Assembly (NCBI GenBank): GCA_003219675.1
Contig: QHPW01000357.1
Location: 2,725 to 15,802, forward strand
DNA: 13,078 nt
Direction: 5' to 3'
From: Verrucomicrobiota bacterium
GTDB taxonomy: Bacteria > Verrucomicrobiota > Verrucomicrobiia > Limisphaerales > AV2
Shown: piece by piece, positions 1-7,524 of the stretch
How positions within the stretch are numbered: the stretch's first letter is position 1
How the letters are laid out: each line of letters starts with the position of its first letter
The notes under the pieces: model-generated
Database searches by the model: none
Seen by the model: only the letters and a program-made list of their open reading frames with translations
Told to the model about the DNA's origin: nothing
Translations under genes and position numbers: made by a program

Positions 1-1
1 A

Positions 2-994
2 CTCCGGCGATTCATCGCGTGTCGGACTGACCCCGACTTATTCGTGAACTTGCCTTACGATATATTCAAGGCTTGGGTTGATACGACGGTGTTCGTGGCC
101 GTCAAACGCGTAAAGAAAGCGCTCTGGCCACGCATAGATCAGCGTTCAGTAACGATCATCACATTTCCGAAGCGTCACCGGATTAAAAAGACCAAGGAGT
201 TTGCGGAGCACGCCAGCAAAGCAGAGTTCTCTTCTTGGTTTGCCGATGGCGGGGACGAGTACCTGAGCTACGCCGATGCCGCGTCCACGGCTGTTATGCG
301 CAAAATTGTTGCCGCCGGAAAACCATTGGGAGAAATGGCAGACGTTCAACGTGGTGTCACTCCTTTTAACCTGACTGAGAAGCCCACGCACTCGACTAGC
401 AGACCCGCCTTCCGCGGAAAGGTTCGACGGTACGTGTTCGAACGCGGTGACCAATGCTTCATACGTTTTGATCGATCGCTGGCTGAGCCAAAGCCGGAGC
501 GATATTTCCTCGGTTTGCGTTTGCTTCTGCGGGAACTCATCAGCCGGCAATTTCAACTGCAAGCAGTGAAAGTTACTGCGGACTTCGTCACGAACAAGTC
601 GATGCAGAGCCTCTTGCCATCGTCGAATGGGCCCGACCTGAATTACTTTCTCGGTGTTATAAACAGCCGCCTCATGTCTTGGTATTTTCTGCGGCGCTCG
701 AATGTCGCACAACGAGATGATTTCCCAAAGATTGTTCTGAAAGAGACCCGCTCCTTGCCGATTCGACCGATCGACCGTTCCGACCACGCTGACAAATCCC
801 GCCACGACCGGATGGTGAAGCTCGTGGAGGAAATGCTGGAAATGCACAAGAAGCTGGGCGTCGCCAAAACGCCGCAAGAAAAAACTTCGCTCGAACGCCA
901 GATCGCCGCCACGGACACGCAAATTGATGGGCTGGTTTATGACCTTTACGGTCTGACCGAAGACGAAATCAAAATTGTGGAGGGACCACCATGA
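2..994 (+). CDS. Eco57I-type N6-adenine DNA methylase, C-terminal part (5' truncated by window edge)
   Basis: The frame is open from the first bases of the window, so the true start and the catalytic NPPY-type motif lie outside. The visible 330 residues begin at the end of the methyltransferase core (LPYDIFKAWVDTTVFVAV, the region after NPPY in Eco57I/PglX-like enzymes). They continue into a TaqI-like target-recognition domain with QRGVTPFN early and YFLGVINSRLMSWYFLRR in the middle. The tail is helical and ends AATDTQIDGLVYDLYGLTEDE, typical of the Eco57I family C-terminus. Enzymes of this family methylate adenine in a specific DNA site, either as part of a type II/IIG restriction-modification system or within a larger defence locus. 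No restriction nuclease gene is visible here. The stop overlaps the next start by 4 bp (ATGA), which implies translational coupling. Family assignment is confident; target and partner are unknown. Confidence 0.85.
   Translation, partial: LRRFIACRTDPDLFVNLPYDIFKAWVDTTVFVAVKRVKKALWPRIDQRSVTIITFPKRHRIKKTKEFAEHASKAEFSSWFADGGDEYLSYADAASTAVMRKIVAAGKPLGEMADVQRGVTPFNLTEKPTHSTSRPAFRGKVRRYVFERGDQCFIRFDRSLAEPKPERYFLGLRLLLRELISRQFQLQAVKVTADFVTNKSMQSLLPSSNGPDLNYFLGVINSRLMSWYFLRRSNVAQRDDFPKIVLKETRSLPIRPIDRSDHADKSRHDRMVKLVEEMLEMHKKLGVAKTPQEKTSLERQIAATDTQIDGLVYDLYGLTEDEIKIVEGPP
979..984 (+). promoter_or_regulatory. Shine-Dalgarno site for the 991 gene
   Basis: GGAGGG lies 6 nt before the ATG at 991, inside the last codons of the methylase gene. 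It is the clearest ribosome-binding site among the annotated starts in this window and supports ATG 991 as a real, coupled start. Confidence 0.5.
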
Positions 995-1473
995 AAACGA
1001 CGACCCAGTCTCGCCCCGCGCCCCAGCTACCATCCGCGCCGCGCATTGAATTGGACACACCCATCGTGCCGCGCGCGGTCATGGAGGCCGTTTGCGAAGA
1101 GGCCTCCGTCTGGCTGGGCCAGCCACTGCCGCGCCGTTGGATTCGCGAACTCACCGCGCGCGCCAATACCGTCTATGCCCACAATCCGCGCTTTCGACGG
1201 AAGGTCCGCGCGCCGGGCAACAGGGGGCGTGACTATCTTTGGGCGTTCACGCGGCACTGGTTGGCCGGGTTGATGTGGGAACGACGCCCTCAACTTCACG
1301 CGCGTCTGCCGAACTCCTACAGCGTTGGTCATCCATTGCCGACGGAGCCGTCCGTCCCGTCCTACCGGCCCAAAACAATTCGGAGGGTTCCGCCGGCAGC
1401 GAGGATGCGCGCACCTCGACGTCCCGCGACGGAATATGCCTTTGCCGCTGCCGCGCACTTTCATTTCGAATAG
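991..1473 (+). CDS. Uncharacterised arginine-rich protein coupled to the methylase
   Basis: This is a 160-residue protein I cannot assign to a characterised family. It starts at an ATG inside the methylase stop (ATGA overlap) with a good Shine-Dalgarno site 6 nt upstream, so co-translation with the methylase is likely. Residues 1-25 are proline- and threonine-rich. Residues about 28-105 look folded, with a dense basic and aromatic block (NPRFRRKVRAPGNRGRDYLW followed by AFTRHWLAGLMWERRP). The last 45 residues are low-complexity and arginine/proline-rich and are probably disordered. There is no signal peptide or membrane segment. The basic core could bind nucleic acid, but that is only inference. 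It may be a conserved accessory gene of this methylase locus. Confidence 0.65.
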   Translation: MKTTTQSRPAPQLPSAPRIELDTPIVPRAVMEAVCEEASVWLGQPLPRRWIRELTARANTVYAHNPRFRRKVRAPGNRGRDYLWAFTRHWLAGLMWERRPQLHARLPNSYSVGHPLPTEPSVPSYRPKTIRRVPPAARMRAPRRPATEYAFAAAAHFHFE

Positions 1474-1589
1474 GAAGCCCCGCCGTTTGACCGCAGCGGA
1501 GATCAGAATCATTGATGGCGCCCGTTCACGTCAAAAGAAAGCTGGCGGCGATGACTTCCTTGGTGCAGTTTTAGCGCCGCGTTTGTCCA

Positions 1590-4541
1590 ATGTTCCAAAA
1601 TCGAATGATTTCCCTGCCTCCACCCATACACACGAACCGCAAATCCATTCTACTCGTCGCTCTCGCGGTTGTCCTCGTCATCACGCCGTTTTCGGCGCTG
1701 GCCGGTTTCAAACGGATCAACCGGCCAAATCCGAAAGACCCGATGGCCGTCCAGATTTACCAGTTGGACAACGGGCTGACGGTCTATCTGACTGAAAACC
1801 ATGAGACCCCGCGATTCGAGGCGCAGATCGCGGTGCGCGCCGGCAGCAAGCAAGACCCCGCCGAGTCCACCGGCCTGGCGCATTACCTCGAACACATGTT
1901 GTTCAAGGGCACGACCAGAGTCGGCACGCTCGACTTCGAGAAGGAAAAGCCGCATCTGGACCGCATCACCGAGCTTTACGAGATGCATTTCCACGAGACC
2001 GACCCTGAGAAACGCAAGGCCATCTACGCCGAGATCAACAAGGAATCACAATTGGCGGCGCAGTTCGAGATCCCGAACGAGATGGACAAGCTTTACAAGG
2101 CGATGGGCGAGCAGGGCCTCAACGCCCACACCTGGCACGAAGAGACCGTTTATCAGGTGAACCTGCCGAGAAACCGCCTGGAACAGTGGGCCCTCATCGA
2201 GTCCGAGCGCTTCCAGCATCCGGTCTTCCGCCTTTTTCAACCGGAATTGGAAATCGTGTACGAAGAAAAGAACCAGACACTCGACAACAAGGAGGCGATC
2301 ATTCAGTTCGCGGTCAACAAGCTGCTCTTCAAGAATCATCCCTACGGCCAGCAGACCACCATCGGCGAAGTGGAGCATCTCAAGAATCCGTCGCTCAAAA
2401 ACATGTATGAGTTCTTCGAGAAGAATTATGTGCCCGGCAACATGGCCATCGTGATCTCCGGCGACATTCATCCGCGCCAGACGATCAAGCTCATCGACAG
2501 GTATTTTTCAGTATGGAAAGCCAAAACAGTTCCGTCGCCGAAGAAATGGGACGAAAAGCCGCTGCAAGGCGCCGAGCGGGTTACGGTGAAATACAAGGGG
2601 GAAGAGTATGCGTTGCTGGCCGTTCGCACCCCGGGGCGGAACCATCCGGATGCCGAGGCGCTCAAGCTGGTGGACATGATTCTCAACAACGCCACGGCCG
2701 GCCTGATTGATTTGAACCTGAACCAGCAGCAAAAGGTGCGTCGCGCCGGTTCCGGTCCGGAGTTGAACAACGATTACGGCGCCGAGTATCTTTGGGGCAT
2801 CCCGAAAAAGGGCCAGCCACTCAAGGAAGTTGAAGACCTGTTGCTGCAGCAAATCCAACTGATCAGGCAGGGCGAGTTTGAAGACTGGATTCTCCCCGCC
2901 ATCATTACCGACTTCAAAAAGAACCGCAAAGCGATGCTGGAATCCGATGAAAGCCGCGTCGCGGTGATGCGCAATGCGTTTCTGGCATTCCAGGATTGGG
3001 ATTACGCCATCGGCGAAATCGAGCGGATGGAGAAGCTGACCAAGAAGGACGTGGTCCGCGTGGCAAACCAATATTTCAATGGCGGCTACGTGGCCGGTTA
3101 CCGCATCGACGAGCAACAGGAGATTCCGAAGATCGAGAAACCCAGAATCGACAGGATCGACATCGACTCGACGCGCCAGTCGGAGTTCTTCAAGCGCGTG
3201 CTGGGGATGAAGGTGAAGGAGCTCGAGCCGGTGTGGGTGACGCCGGGCAAGGACTACCGCAAGGTGGATGCCGCAGAGGGCGTCAGGCTTTACCATGTCA
3301 GGAACCCGTTGAACGACTTGTTCGCTCTGAGCATCTCGGTCGATATTGGCACCCGTCACGACAACCGCCTCGGCGCGGCCACGCAATTGCTCGACAAGTC
3401 CGGCACCAAACGGTTCTCCGCCGAACAGTTGAAGAAGGAGTGGTACAAGCTTGGAACCGACTTCAGCATCGGCGCCGGGGAAAACGAGACCACCATCAGC
3501 ATCGCCGGGCTGGATGAGAATTTTGCCGCGTCGTGGGGATTGCTGATGGAACTGATGAACGGCCCGACCGCGGAGCAGGATACGCTGGACGAATTGAAGA
3601 AAATCATCCTGGTCCAGCGCGAGGACGCCAAGAAGGACTTCCGCACCATCACCAGCGCCGTGTCCCAATACAACCGTTACGGCACCGACTCGTCGTTTCT
3701 GCGCGCGTTGCCGAACGACAAACTGACCGAGCTGACGATGGACGACTTGCACGGCTTGATTAAAAGCCTGCTGAGGTACCGGCACGCAGTGGCTTACACC
3801 GGATCGTTGCCGCTGGAGAAGGTCCAAGCGGTCCTGAAACAGGGCCTGAATTCCGGGGAACCGTTGAAACCGGCGCCGCCCTACAGGTTCCTCAAGGTCG
3901 CGGCACCGGGCGAAAGCCGGATTTACCTTTTCGACAAGGAAATGGCGCAGTCGCAGGTGCGCATCGAGTTTGGCGACGGTGAATATAACGAAGCCAATGT
4001 CCCGGCCGTTCAGTTGTTCAACGACTATTTTTCCGGGGGCATGTCCGGCATCGTGTTCCAGGAGCTGCGCGAGGCCCGGGCGCTGGCGTATTCGGCTTAT
4101 GCGGTCTATTCGAACGGCGGCCGTAAAAACGAACAGAACGTGATGGTCGGCGGCATCGGCTGTCAGGCGGACAAAACGCCCGAAGCTTTGGACGCGTTCA
4201 TCGAGTTGTTCGAGAACCTGCCCGCTTCGCCCGAGCGTTTCAACGAAACGCGCGACTCGGTCATCAGTCGTTATCGCACCGGCAAAGTGGGTTTCCGGGA
4301 GATCACCGGTGTGGTGCGTTCGTGGGAGCGGTTGGAAGTGCCCATCGATCCGCGCAAGGCACGCTTTGCCAGGGTCCAACAATTTGGCCTGGACCAGGTC
4401 GTGCAGTTTCAAAAGCAACATCTCAAAGGCCGGCCCAGACTTATTTCCATCGTGGGGGACCGGAAGAAGTTCGAGCTCGAACGGCTCAAGAAAATCGGCG
4501 CCGTCACAGAGTTGGATTTGAAGGCCATTTTCGCTTTTTGA
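1590..4541 (+). CDS. Secreted two-domain M16 (pitrilysin/insulinase) zinc metallopeptidase
   Basis: This 983-residue protein is the usual size for a full two-repeat M16 peptidase. A Sec signal peptide is visible: basic NRKS near residues 16-19, a hydrophobic run at 20-33, and probable cleavage after SALA at residue 38, so it acts outside the cytoplasm. The inverted zinc motif HYLEH is at residues 98-102 (ligands H98 and H102, catalytic base E101). The third ligand is probably E225 in IVYEEKN, separated by a helical insertion of the kind seen in large periplasmic M16 proteins. The second repeat has AATQL at 596-600 where HxxEH would be, so it is catalytically dead and structural, as known for this family. 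FQELREARALAYS near residue 825 is a typical late motif. No convincing Shine-Dalgarno site precedes ATG 1590, and M6 (1605) is an alternative start that keeps the signal peptide. Its substrate is unknown; the family degrades peptides within a closed chamber. Confidence 0.95.
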   Translation: MFQNRMISLPPPIHTNRKSILLVALAVVLVITPFSALAGFKRINRPNPKDPMAVQIYQLDNGLTVYLTENHETPRFEAQIAVRAGSKQDPAESTGLAHYLEHMLFKGTTRVGTLDFEKEKPHLDRITELYEMHFHETDPEKRKAIYAEINKESQLAAQFEIPNEMDKLYKAMGEQGLNAHTWHEETVYQVNLPRNRLEQWALIESERFQHPVFRLFQPELEIVYEEKNQTLDNKEAIIQFAVNKLLFKNHPYGQQTTIGEVEHLKNPSLKNMYEFFEKNYVPGNMAIVISGDIHPRQTIKLIDRYFSVWKAKTVPSPKKWDEKPLQGAERVTVKYKGEEYALLAVRTPGRNHPDAEALKLVDMILNNATAGLIDLNLNQQQKVRRAGSGPELNNDYGAEYLWGIPKKGQPLKEVEDLLLQQIQLIRQGEFEDWILPAIITDFKKNRKAMLESDESRVAVMRNAFLAFQDWDYAIGEIERMEKLTKKDVVRVANQYFNGGYVAGYRIDEQQEIPKIEKPRIDRIDIDSTRQSEFFKRVLGMKVKELEPVWVTPGKDYRKVDAAEGVRLYHVRNPLNDLFALSISVDIGTRHDNRLGAATQLLDKSGTKRFSAEQLKKEWYKLGTDFSIGAGENETTISIAGLDENFAASWGLLMELMNGPTAEQDTLDELKKIILVQREDAKKDFRTITSAVSQYNRYGTDSSFLRALPNDKLTELTMDDLHGLIKSLLRYRHAVAYTGSLPLEKVQAVLKQGLNSGEPLKPAPPYRFLKVAAPGESRIYLFDKEMAQSQVRIEFGDGEYNEANVPAVQLFNDYFSGGMSGIVFQELREARALAYSAYAVYSNGGRKNEQNVMVGGIGCQADKTPEALDAFIELFENLPASPERFNETRDSVISRYRTGKVGFREITGVVRSWERLEVPIDPRKARFARVQQFGLDQVVQFQKQHLKGRPRLISIVGDRKKFELERLKKIGAVTELDLKAIFAF

Positions 4542-4557
4542 TCGTCGCCTGAAACGG

Positions 4558-4713
4558 GTGGAACGGGCTACCAGCCCGTGTCGTCCGGCTACCAGCCGGA
4601 CGAAACCACAACATCACGGCCGGACGAAGCCCAGGGCAGGCATCGGAATCCACGCCGCCGCCGCTTTGAGGGCGGCAAGTTGCCTCACCCCATGGGCAGG
4701 TTGCCCGTGCCAC
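4558..4713 (+). repeat. Palindromic REPIN/MITE-like element with 20-bp imperfect terminal inverted repeats
   Basis: The left end at 4558-4577 (GTGGAACGGGCTACCAGCCC) matches the reverse complement of the right end at 4694-4713 (GTGGCACGGGCAACCTGCCC) at 17 of 20 positions. Two of the three differences are compensatory, so each end still folds. Hairpins seen: 4563-4579, 7-bp perfect stem with ACC loop; 4582-4602, 9-bp perfect stem with ACC loop; 4657-4676, GCCGCC/GGCGGC; 4692-4708, a stem with GGT loop that is the inverted form of the left hairpin. The element fills most of the gap between the M16 and DUF4412 genes and contains no gene. A second element of the same design lies at 7226-7349. The rest of this gap (4714-4820) shows nothing I can name. 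Confidence 0.6.
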
Positions 4714-4820
4714 GCTGCAGGAAAATCAGATGCGCTGCACTCCCGACTCATTTCGTGCTGGTGAAAAAGAGGCCAGGCATTACTCTCCGCCAGAAATGTT
4801 CGCATGAAAGCGTCCGGTTC

Positions 4821-5582
4821 ATGAAAAATTCAAGACTGCGCCTCGCTGTCCTGGCCGCGATTGCGCTCGCGGCCTGCTCCGCAATCGCCCAGACGCAAAT
4901 GCCCGCCGCCGGCCCTCCCGGCTGGAACGCCGCCCTCACCAGGCTGTTTGGTGACATCAAAGCGTTCACCGCCAGGGCCGAAATGCGCGCGCTGGACAAG
5001 GCGGGCAAAGAAGTCGCCACCGTGCCGATGGGATTCGCGATGCTCGACGATAAAGTGCGGTTGGAAATTGACATGAACCAGATGAAAAGCGCGCAAATGC
5101 CGCCCGGAATGGGCGCGCAATTGAAGCAGTTGGGCCTGGACCGCACGGTCGTGGTCATGACGGCGCAAAAGAAATCCATGCTGGTCATTTATCCCGCCTT
5201 GCAGGCCTACGTGGACATGCCCATGCCGGACGAAGCGGCAGCGGCGGCGGACAGGAATTTTAAGATTGAAAAAACCCCCCTGGGCAAAGAAACCGTGGAC
5301 GGTCATGCTTGCGTGAAACACAGGGTGATCCTGACCGACGCGAAGGGACAGAAGGCAGAGGCAATGGTCTGGAACGCCTCCGATCTGAAGGATTTTCCGG
5401 TTCAAATGCAGATGAACGACAAAGAGGCAACCGTCGTGATGCGTTACAAAGAGATCCAATTGGCCAAACCGGAGACCAAACAATTCGATCCGCCTGCCGG
5501 CTTCACCAGGCACGCGGATATGCAGCAATTGATGATGATCGTGATGCAAAAGCAATCGGGCGGCCAGGGCCGGAAGAAGTAG
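4821..5582 (+). CDS. DUF4412/LolA-like exported protein, possible lipoprotein
   Basis: The gene encodes 253 residues from ATG 4821. The open frame extends upstream to 4578, but that part translates the palindromic repeat into low-quality sequence, whereas MKNSRLRLAVLAAIALAAC is a proper export signal. Two processing routes are possible: the lipobox LAAC with C19 as the lipidated residue, or signal peptidase I cleavage after SAIA at residue 23. The mature part is a LolA/DUF4412-like beta-fold. It has DKVRLEIDMNQMK, TAQKKSMLVIYPALQAYVDM, then GKETVDGHACVKHRVILTD, a pattern common in DUF4412 proteins, and ends in PPAGFTRHADMQQLM. It is methionine-rich. The family is thought to bind lipid or lipoprotein-like ligands in the envelope, but function is not established. 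It may be transcribed separately from the M16 gene, since 279 bp containing a repeat separate them. Confidence 0.82.
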   Translation: MKNSRLRLAVLAAIALAACSAIAQTQMPAAGPPGWNAALTRLFGDIKAFTARAEMRALDKAGKEVATVPMGFAMLDDKVRLEIDMNQMKSAQMPPGMGAQLKQLGLDRTVVVMTAQKKSMLVIYPALQAYVDMPMPDEAAAAADRNFKIEKTPLGKETVDGHACVKHRVILTDAKGQKAEAMVWNASDLKDFPVQMQMNDKEATVVMRYKEIQLAKPETKQFDPPAGFTRHADMQQLMMIVMQKQSGGQGRKK

Positions 5583-5626
5583 ATGCCCCTTGACGTGACG
5601 CGCCGGTTATTCTGTAATCGCCCTGC

Positions 5627-5658
5627 AAAACAAAAGCGGGCACCTTGCGATGCCCGCT
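5627..5658 (-). terminator. Intrinsic terminator read on the minus strand
   Basis: An 8-bp perfect stem AGCGGGCA/TGCCCGCT (5635-5642 with 5651-5658) closes an 8-nt loop. Read on the minus strand it is followed directly by TTTGTTTT, the U-rich tract of an intrinsic terminator. On the + strand the hairpin is followed by AACCCAAACAACC, so it is a poor terminator for the DUF4412 gene. It therefore points to a minus-strand transcript ending here, converging on that gene. Confidence 0.55.
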
Positions 5659-5735
5659 AACCCAAACAACCAAACGTTTACCTCCTTTCCGCCAGAGGGA
5701 CTGGCGGGCGGGGCCGGGTGGAGAACCCGGCCCCG
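5627..5735 (-). ncRNA. Candidate structured small RNA with a maximal Shine-Dalgarno sequence
   Basis: In minus-strand order there is an 11-bp perfect hairpin (5709-5735, 5-nt loop), a 7-bp perfect hairpin (5689-5707, 5-nt loop), an unpaired stretch carrying GAAAGGAGGT (5680-5689), then the terminator hairpin with its T-tract. GAAAGGAGGT is fully complementary to the ACCUCCUUUC tail of typical bacterial 16S rRNA, yet no ATG follows at a usable distance; only a TTG is in range and its frame runs through the terminator. The 5' end is unknown and I see no clear minus-strand promoter. The alternatives are a + strand RNA exposing an anti-Shine-Dalgarno sequence, or a dispersed repeat. The evidence is structural only. 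Confidence 0.3.
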
Positions 5736-5852
5736 ACTTGTGAGAACAACACTCCTCAGACGGGTCGAGTTTCAGAACTGTTCAAATTTTTCTGCGTGAC
5801 AGGTTGATTTTGTTGATCCAGAAAGTCCTCTTTCATCATCGTTCCCCAGGTC

Positions 5853-7229
5853 ATGAGAATCGTCAACCTCAATCCGGCTTCCGACATCGGCGCCAGCGCC
5901 TGGTTCGTCGAAATCGAAGGGCACCGCCTGCTCATGGACGCCGGCACACATCCGAAACGCGAGGGGCGTGACAGCCTGCCGCTTTACCGGCTGATCCAAA
6001 AAGAGGAACTCGACGCCATCGCTGTCACTCATTGTCATCATGACCACGTCGGTTCCTTGCCGGTCGCGCTGCGCCACTTTCCCAAGGCGCACGCGCTGAT
6101 GACCGAGTTGAGCTACTTCCTCATCGAGCGCGTGCTGCACAACTCGGTGAACGTCATGACGCGCCAGCGCGACGAACTCGGGATCAAGGAATACCCGCTG
6201 TTTTCGCACGATGCGGTGGACGAAATCGCCGCGTTGTTTCAGGGCTTTCGTTACAATCGGCAGATCGAGTGGGCCGCGTACCACAAGACGCGCGCCGGGT
6301 TTGCGTCGCCCACAATCGAATTTTACGACGCCGGCCACGCGCTCGGCTCCGCCGGCCTCATGGTGCGCGCTCAAAAGGAAACTCTCTTTTACACCGGCGA
6401 CGTTTGTTTCCGCGACCAGACCATCCTGCGGGGCGCGCGCTTTGACGACGTGAAGGCCGACGTCCTGATCATGGAAACCACGCGCGGCAATCGCGCCGTG
6501 CCGCCCGACTTTTCGCGCGAAGCCGAAGTCGAACGCCTCACTGCCGCGCTCGACCGGGTCCTCAAACGCAAAGGTTGCGTGCTCATTCCCACCTTTGCCC
6601 TGGGTCGCTCCCAGGAGATTCTCGTCCTGCTGGCGTTGCTCATCAAAGCCGGCAGATTGAATCGACAGCCGATTTACATTGGCGGCCTGGGCCGTGTCTT
6701 TACGGAAATCTACGACCTCGAAGGCCACCGCACCCATCGCAACCACAGCAACCTCAAGCTGACCGAGGCGCTGAACCTCGCCGTGCTCGAACCGGGGCAA
6801 GTGGACAAAATGAAGCTCTCCGGCGGACGCATCTTCGTCCTCACCGCCGGCATGATGAGCGAACACACTGCCGCGCACGACCTCGCCGCCCGCATGATTG
6901 GCGACGAGCGCCAGGCCATTTTCTTCGTCGGTTACGCCGACCCCGACACTCCCGGCGGCCGGCTCAAAGCCGCCCGGCCCGGCGATACCTTCGTCTTCAG
7001 CGGCAGCGGCGGCGAAGTCACGCGGCGCTGCGAAGTCCAGGACTTCGACCTTACCGCTCACGCCAACCGGGACGAACTGCTCGACTTCGTTGGCCAGGTC
7101 TCGCCCCGTGCCGTCCTCCTCGGCCATGGGGAAGAAGACTCGCGCCAATGGTTCGAGCAATGTATCCGGGCCCGTTACCCGAAAATCAAAGTCGTCCAGC
7201 CCGGACCGGGCAAGAGTGTGGAAGTGTAG
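5853..7229 (+). CDS. Beta-CASP metallo-beta-lactamase-fold ribonuclease (CPSF/YSH1-like)
   Basis: A 458-residue soluble protein with the full set of metallo-beta-lactamase and beta-CASP motifs: motif 1 D29 (LLMDAG), motif 2 H60xH62xD64H65 (HCHHDH), motif 3 H162 (DAGHALGSA), motif 4 D183 (TGDV), beta-CASP motif A E208 (METT), motif B around 247-255 (PTFALGRSQE), motif C H403 (TAHANRDEL), and a late LLGHGEEDS with H425. All zinc ligands are present, so it should be an active two-zinc phosphodiesterase. Relatives cleave RNA as endonucleases or 5' exonucleases (CPSF-73, archaeal aCPSF, bacterial COG1236 proteins). It lacks the long C-terminal domain of RNase J and is nearer the CPSF-like group. 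ATG 5853 has only a weak AGG in front. The TAG stop at 7227-7229 lies inside the left inverted repeat of the element at 7226-7349, so the extreme C-terminus may have been reshaped by that insertion. Confidence 0.93.
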   Translation: MRIVNLNPASDIGASAWFVEIEGHRLLMDAGTHPKREGRDSLPLYRLIQKEELDAIAVTHCHHDHVGSLPVALRHFPKAHALMTELSYFLIERVLHNSVNVMTRQRDELGIKEYPLFSHDAVDEIAALFQGFRYNRQIEWAAYHKTRAGFASPTIEFYDAGHALGSAGLMVRAQKETLFYTGDVCFRDQTILRGARFDDVKADVLIMETTRGNRAVPPDFSREAEVERLTAALDRVLKRKGCVLIPTFALGRSQEILVLLALLIKAGRLNRQPIYIGGLGRVFTEIYDLEGHRTHRNHSNLKLTEALNLAVLEPGQVDKMKLSGGRIFVLTAGMMSEHTAAHDLAARMIGDERQAIFFVGYADPDTPGGRLKAARPGDTFVFSGSGGEVTRRCEVQDFDLTAHANRDELLDFVGQVSPRAVLLGHGEEDSRQWFEQCIRARYPKIKVVQPGPGKSVEV

Positions 7230-7349
7230 GGCAGGCTTCCAGCCTGCCGGTTCTTCGGGCATCCTGCCCGGTGTAGGTACTGTTTTGGGGCAGGACAGCG
7301 ACTGGCGGCTGGAAGCCGCGTCAACCGGCAGGCAGGATGCCTGCCCTAC
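7226..7349 (+). repeat. Palindromic REPIN/MITE-like element with 11-bp perfect terminal inverted repeats
   Basis: The ends are GTAGGGCAGGC (7226-7236) and GCCTGCCCTAC (7339-7349), exact reverse complements. Four perfect hairpins lie inside: 7230-7248 (8 bp, loop TCC), 7256-7270 (6 bp, loop TCC), 7305-7319 (6 bp, loop GGA) and 7327-7345 (8 bp, loop GGA). The left pair and right pair are in opposite orientation, as in a REP doublet. The left repeat includes the stop codon of the beta-CASP gene. There is no coding content. The remaining gap to addB (7350-7524) holds only a small hairpin at 7412-7432 and no clear promoter. Confidence 0.62.
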
Positions 7350-7411
7350 GACGCCGGTCGAAACCACCGACCTTCTCGCTTTAACGCGGCCTCCACCGAA
7401 ACTGATCAATT

Positions 7412-7432
7412 AGACTTCGTCGCGTGAAGTCT
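7412..7432. other. Small hairpin upstream of addB
   Basis: AGACTTC and GAAGTCT form a 7-bp perfect stem around a 7-nt loop. No T-tract follows on either strand, so it is not a standard terminator. It could be a regulatory site or chance. Confidence 0.2.
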
Positions 7433-7524
7433 GGCATGGGCGGTAGGACAAGAACCGTCCAACCCGGAAAATTATTTCACTTTGTTTCTTTGAGTCTTTC
7501 CCTTGACGCGCTTAAAAAAGTTTC

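Noticed and set aside
146..1060. Open minus-strand frame of 304 codons opposite the methylase
   Set aside because: The + strand product matches the Eco57I family along its length, including the conserved C-terminal tail.
1487..1516. TTGACC-18-ATTGAT as a promoter for the M16 gene
   Set aside because: The -10 match is poor and a single weak match is expected by chance.
2508..4421. Open minus-strand frame of 637 codons opposite the M16 gene
   Set aside because: It mirrors the codon pattern of a clear M16 protease, has histidine/leucine/arginine-rich shadow composition and no recognisable domain.
4578..4820. N-terminal extension of the DUF4412 gene
   Set aside because: It translates the hairpins of the palindromic element, and a true signal peptide begins at ATG 4821.
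4558..7349. Hairpin arrays as a CRISPR
   Set aside because: Units differ in stem sequence, lie back to back and have no regular spacers.
5772..7409. Open minus-strand frame of 545 codons opposite the beta-CASP gene
   Set aside because: The + strand frame carries every catalytic motif of its family; the minus product resembles nothing and runs through the palindromic element.
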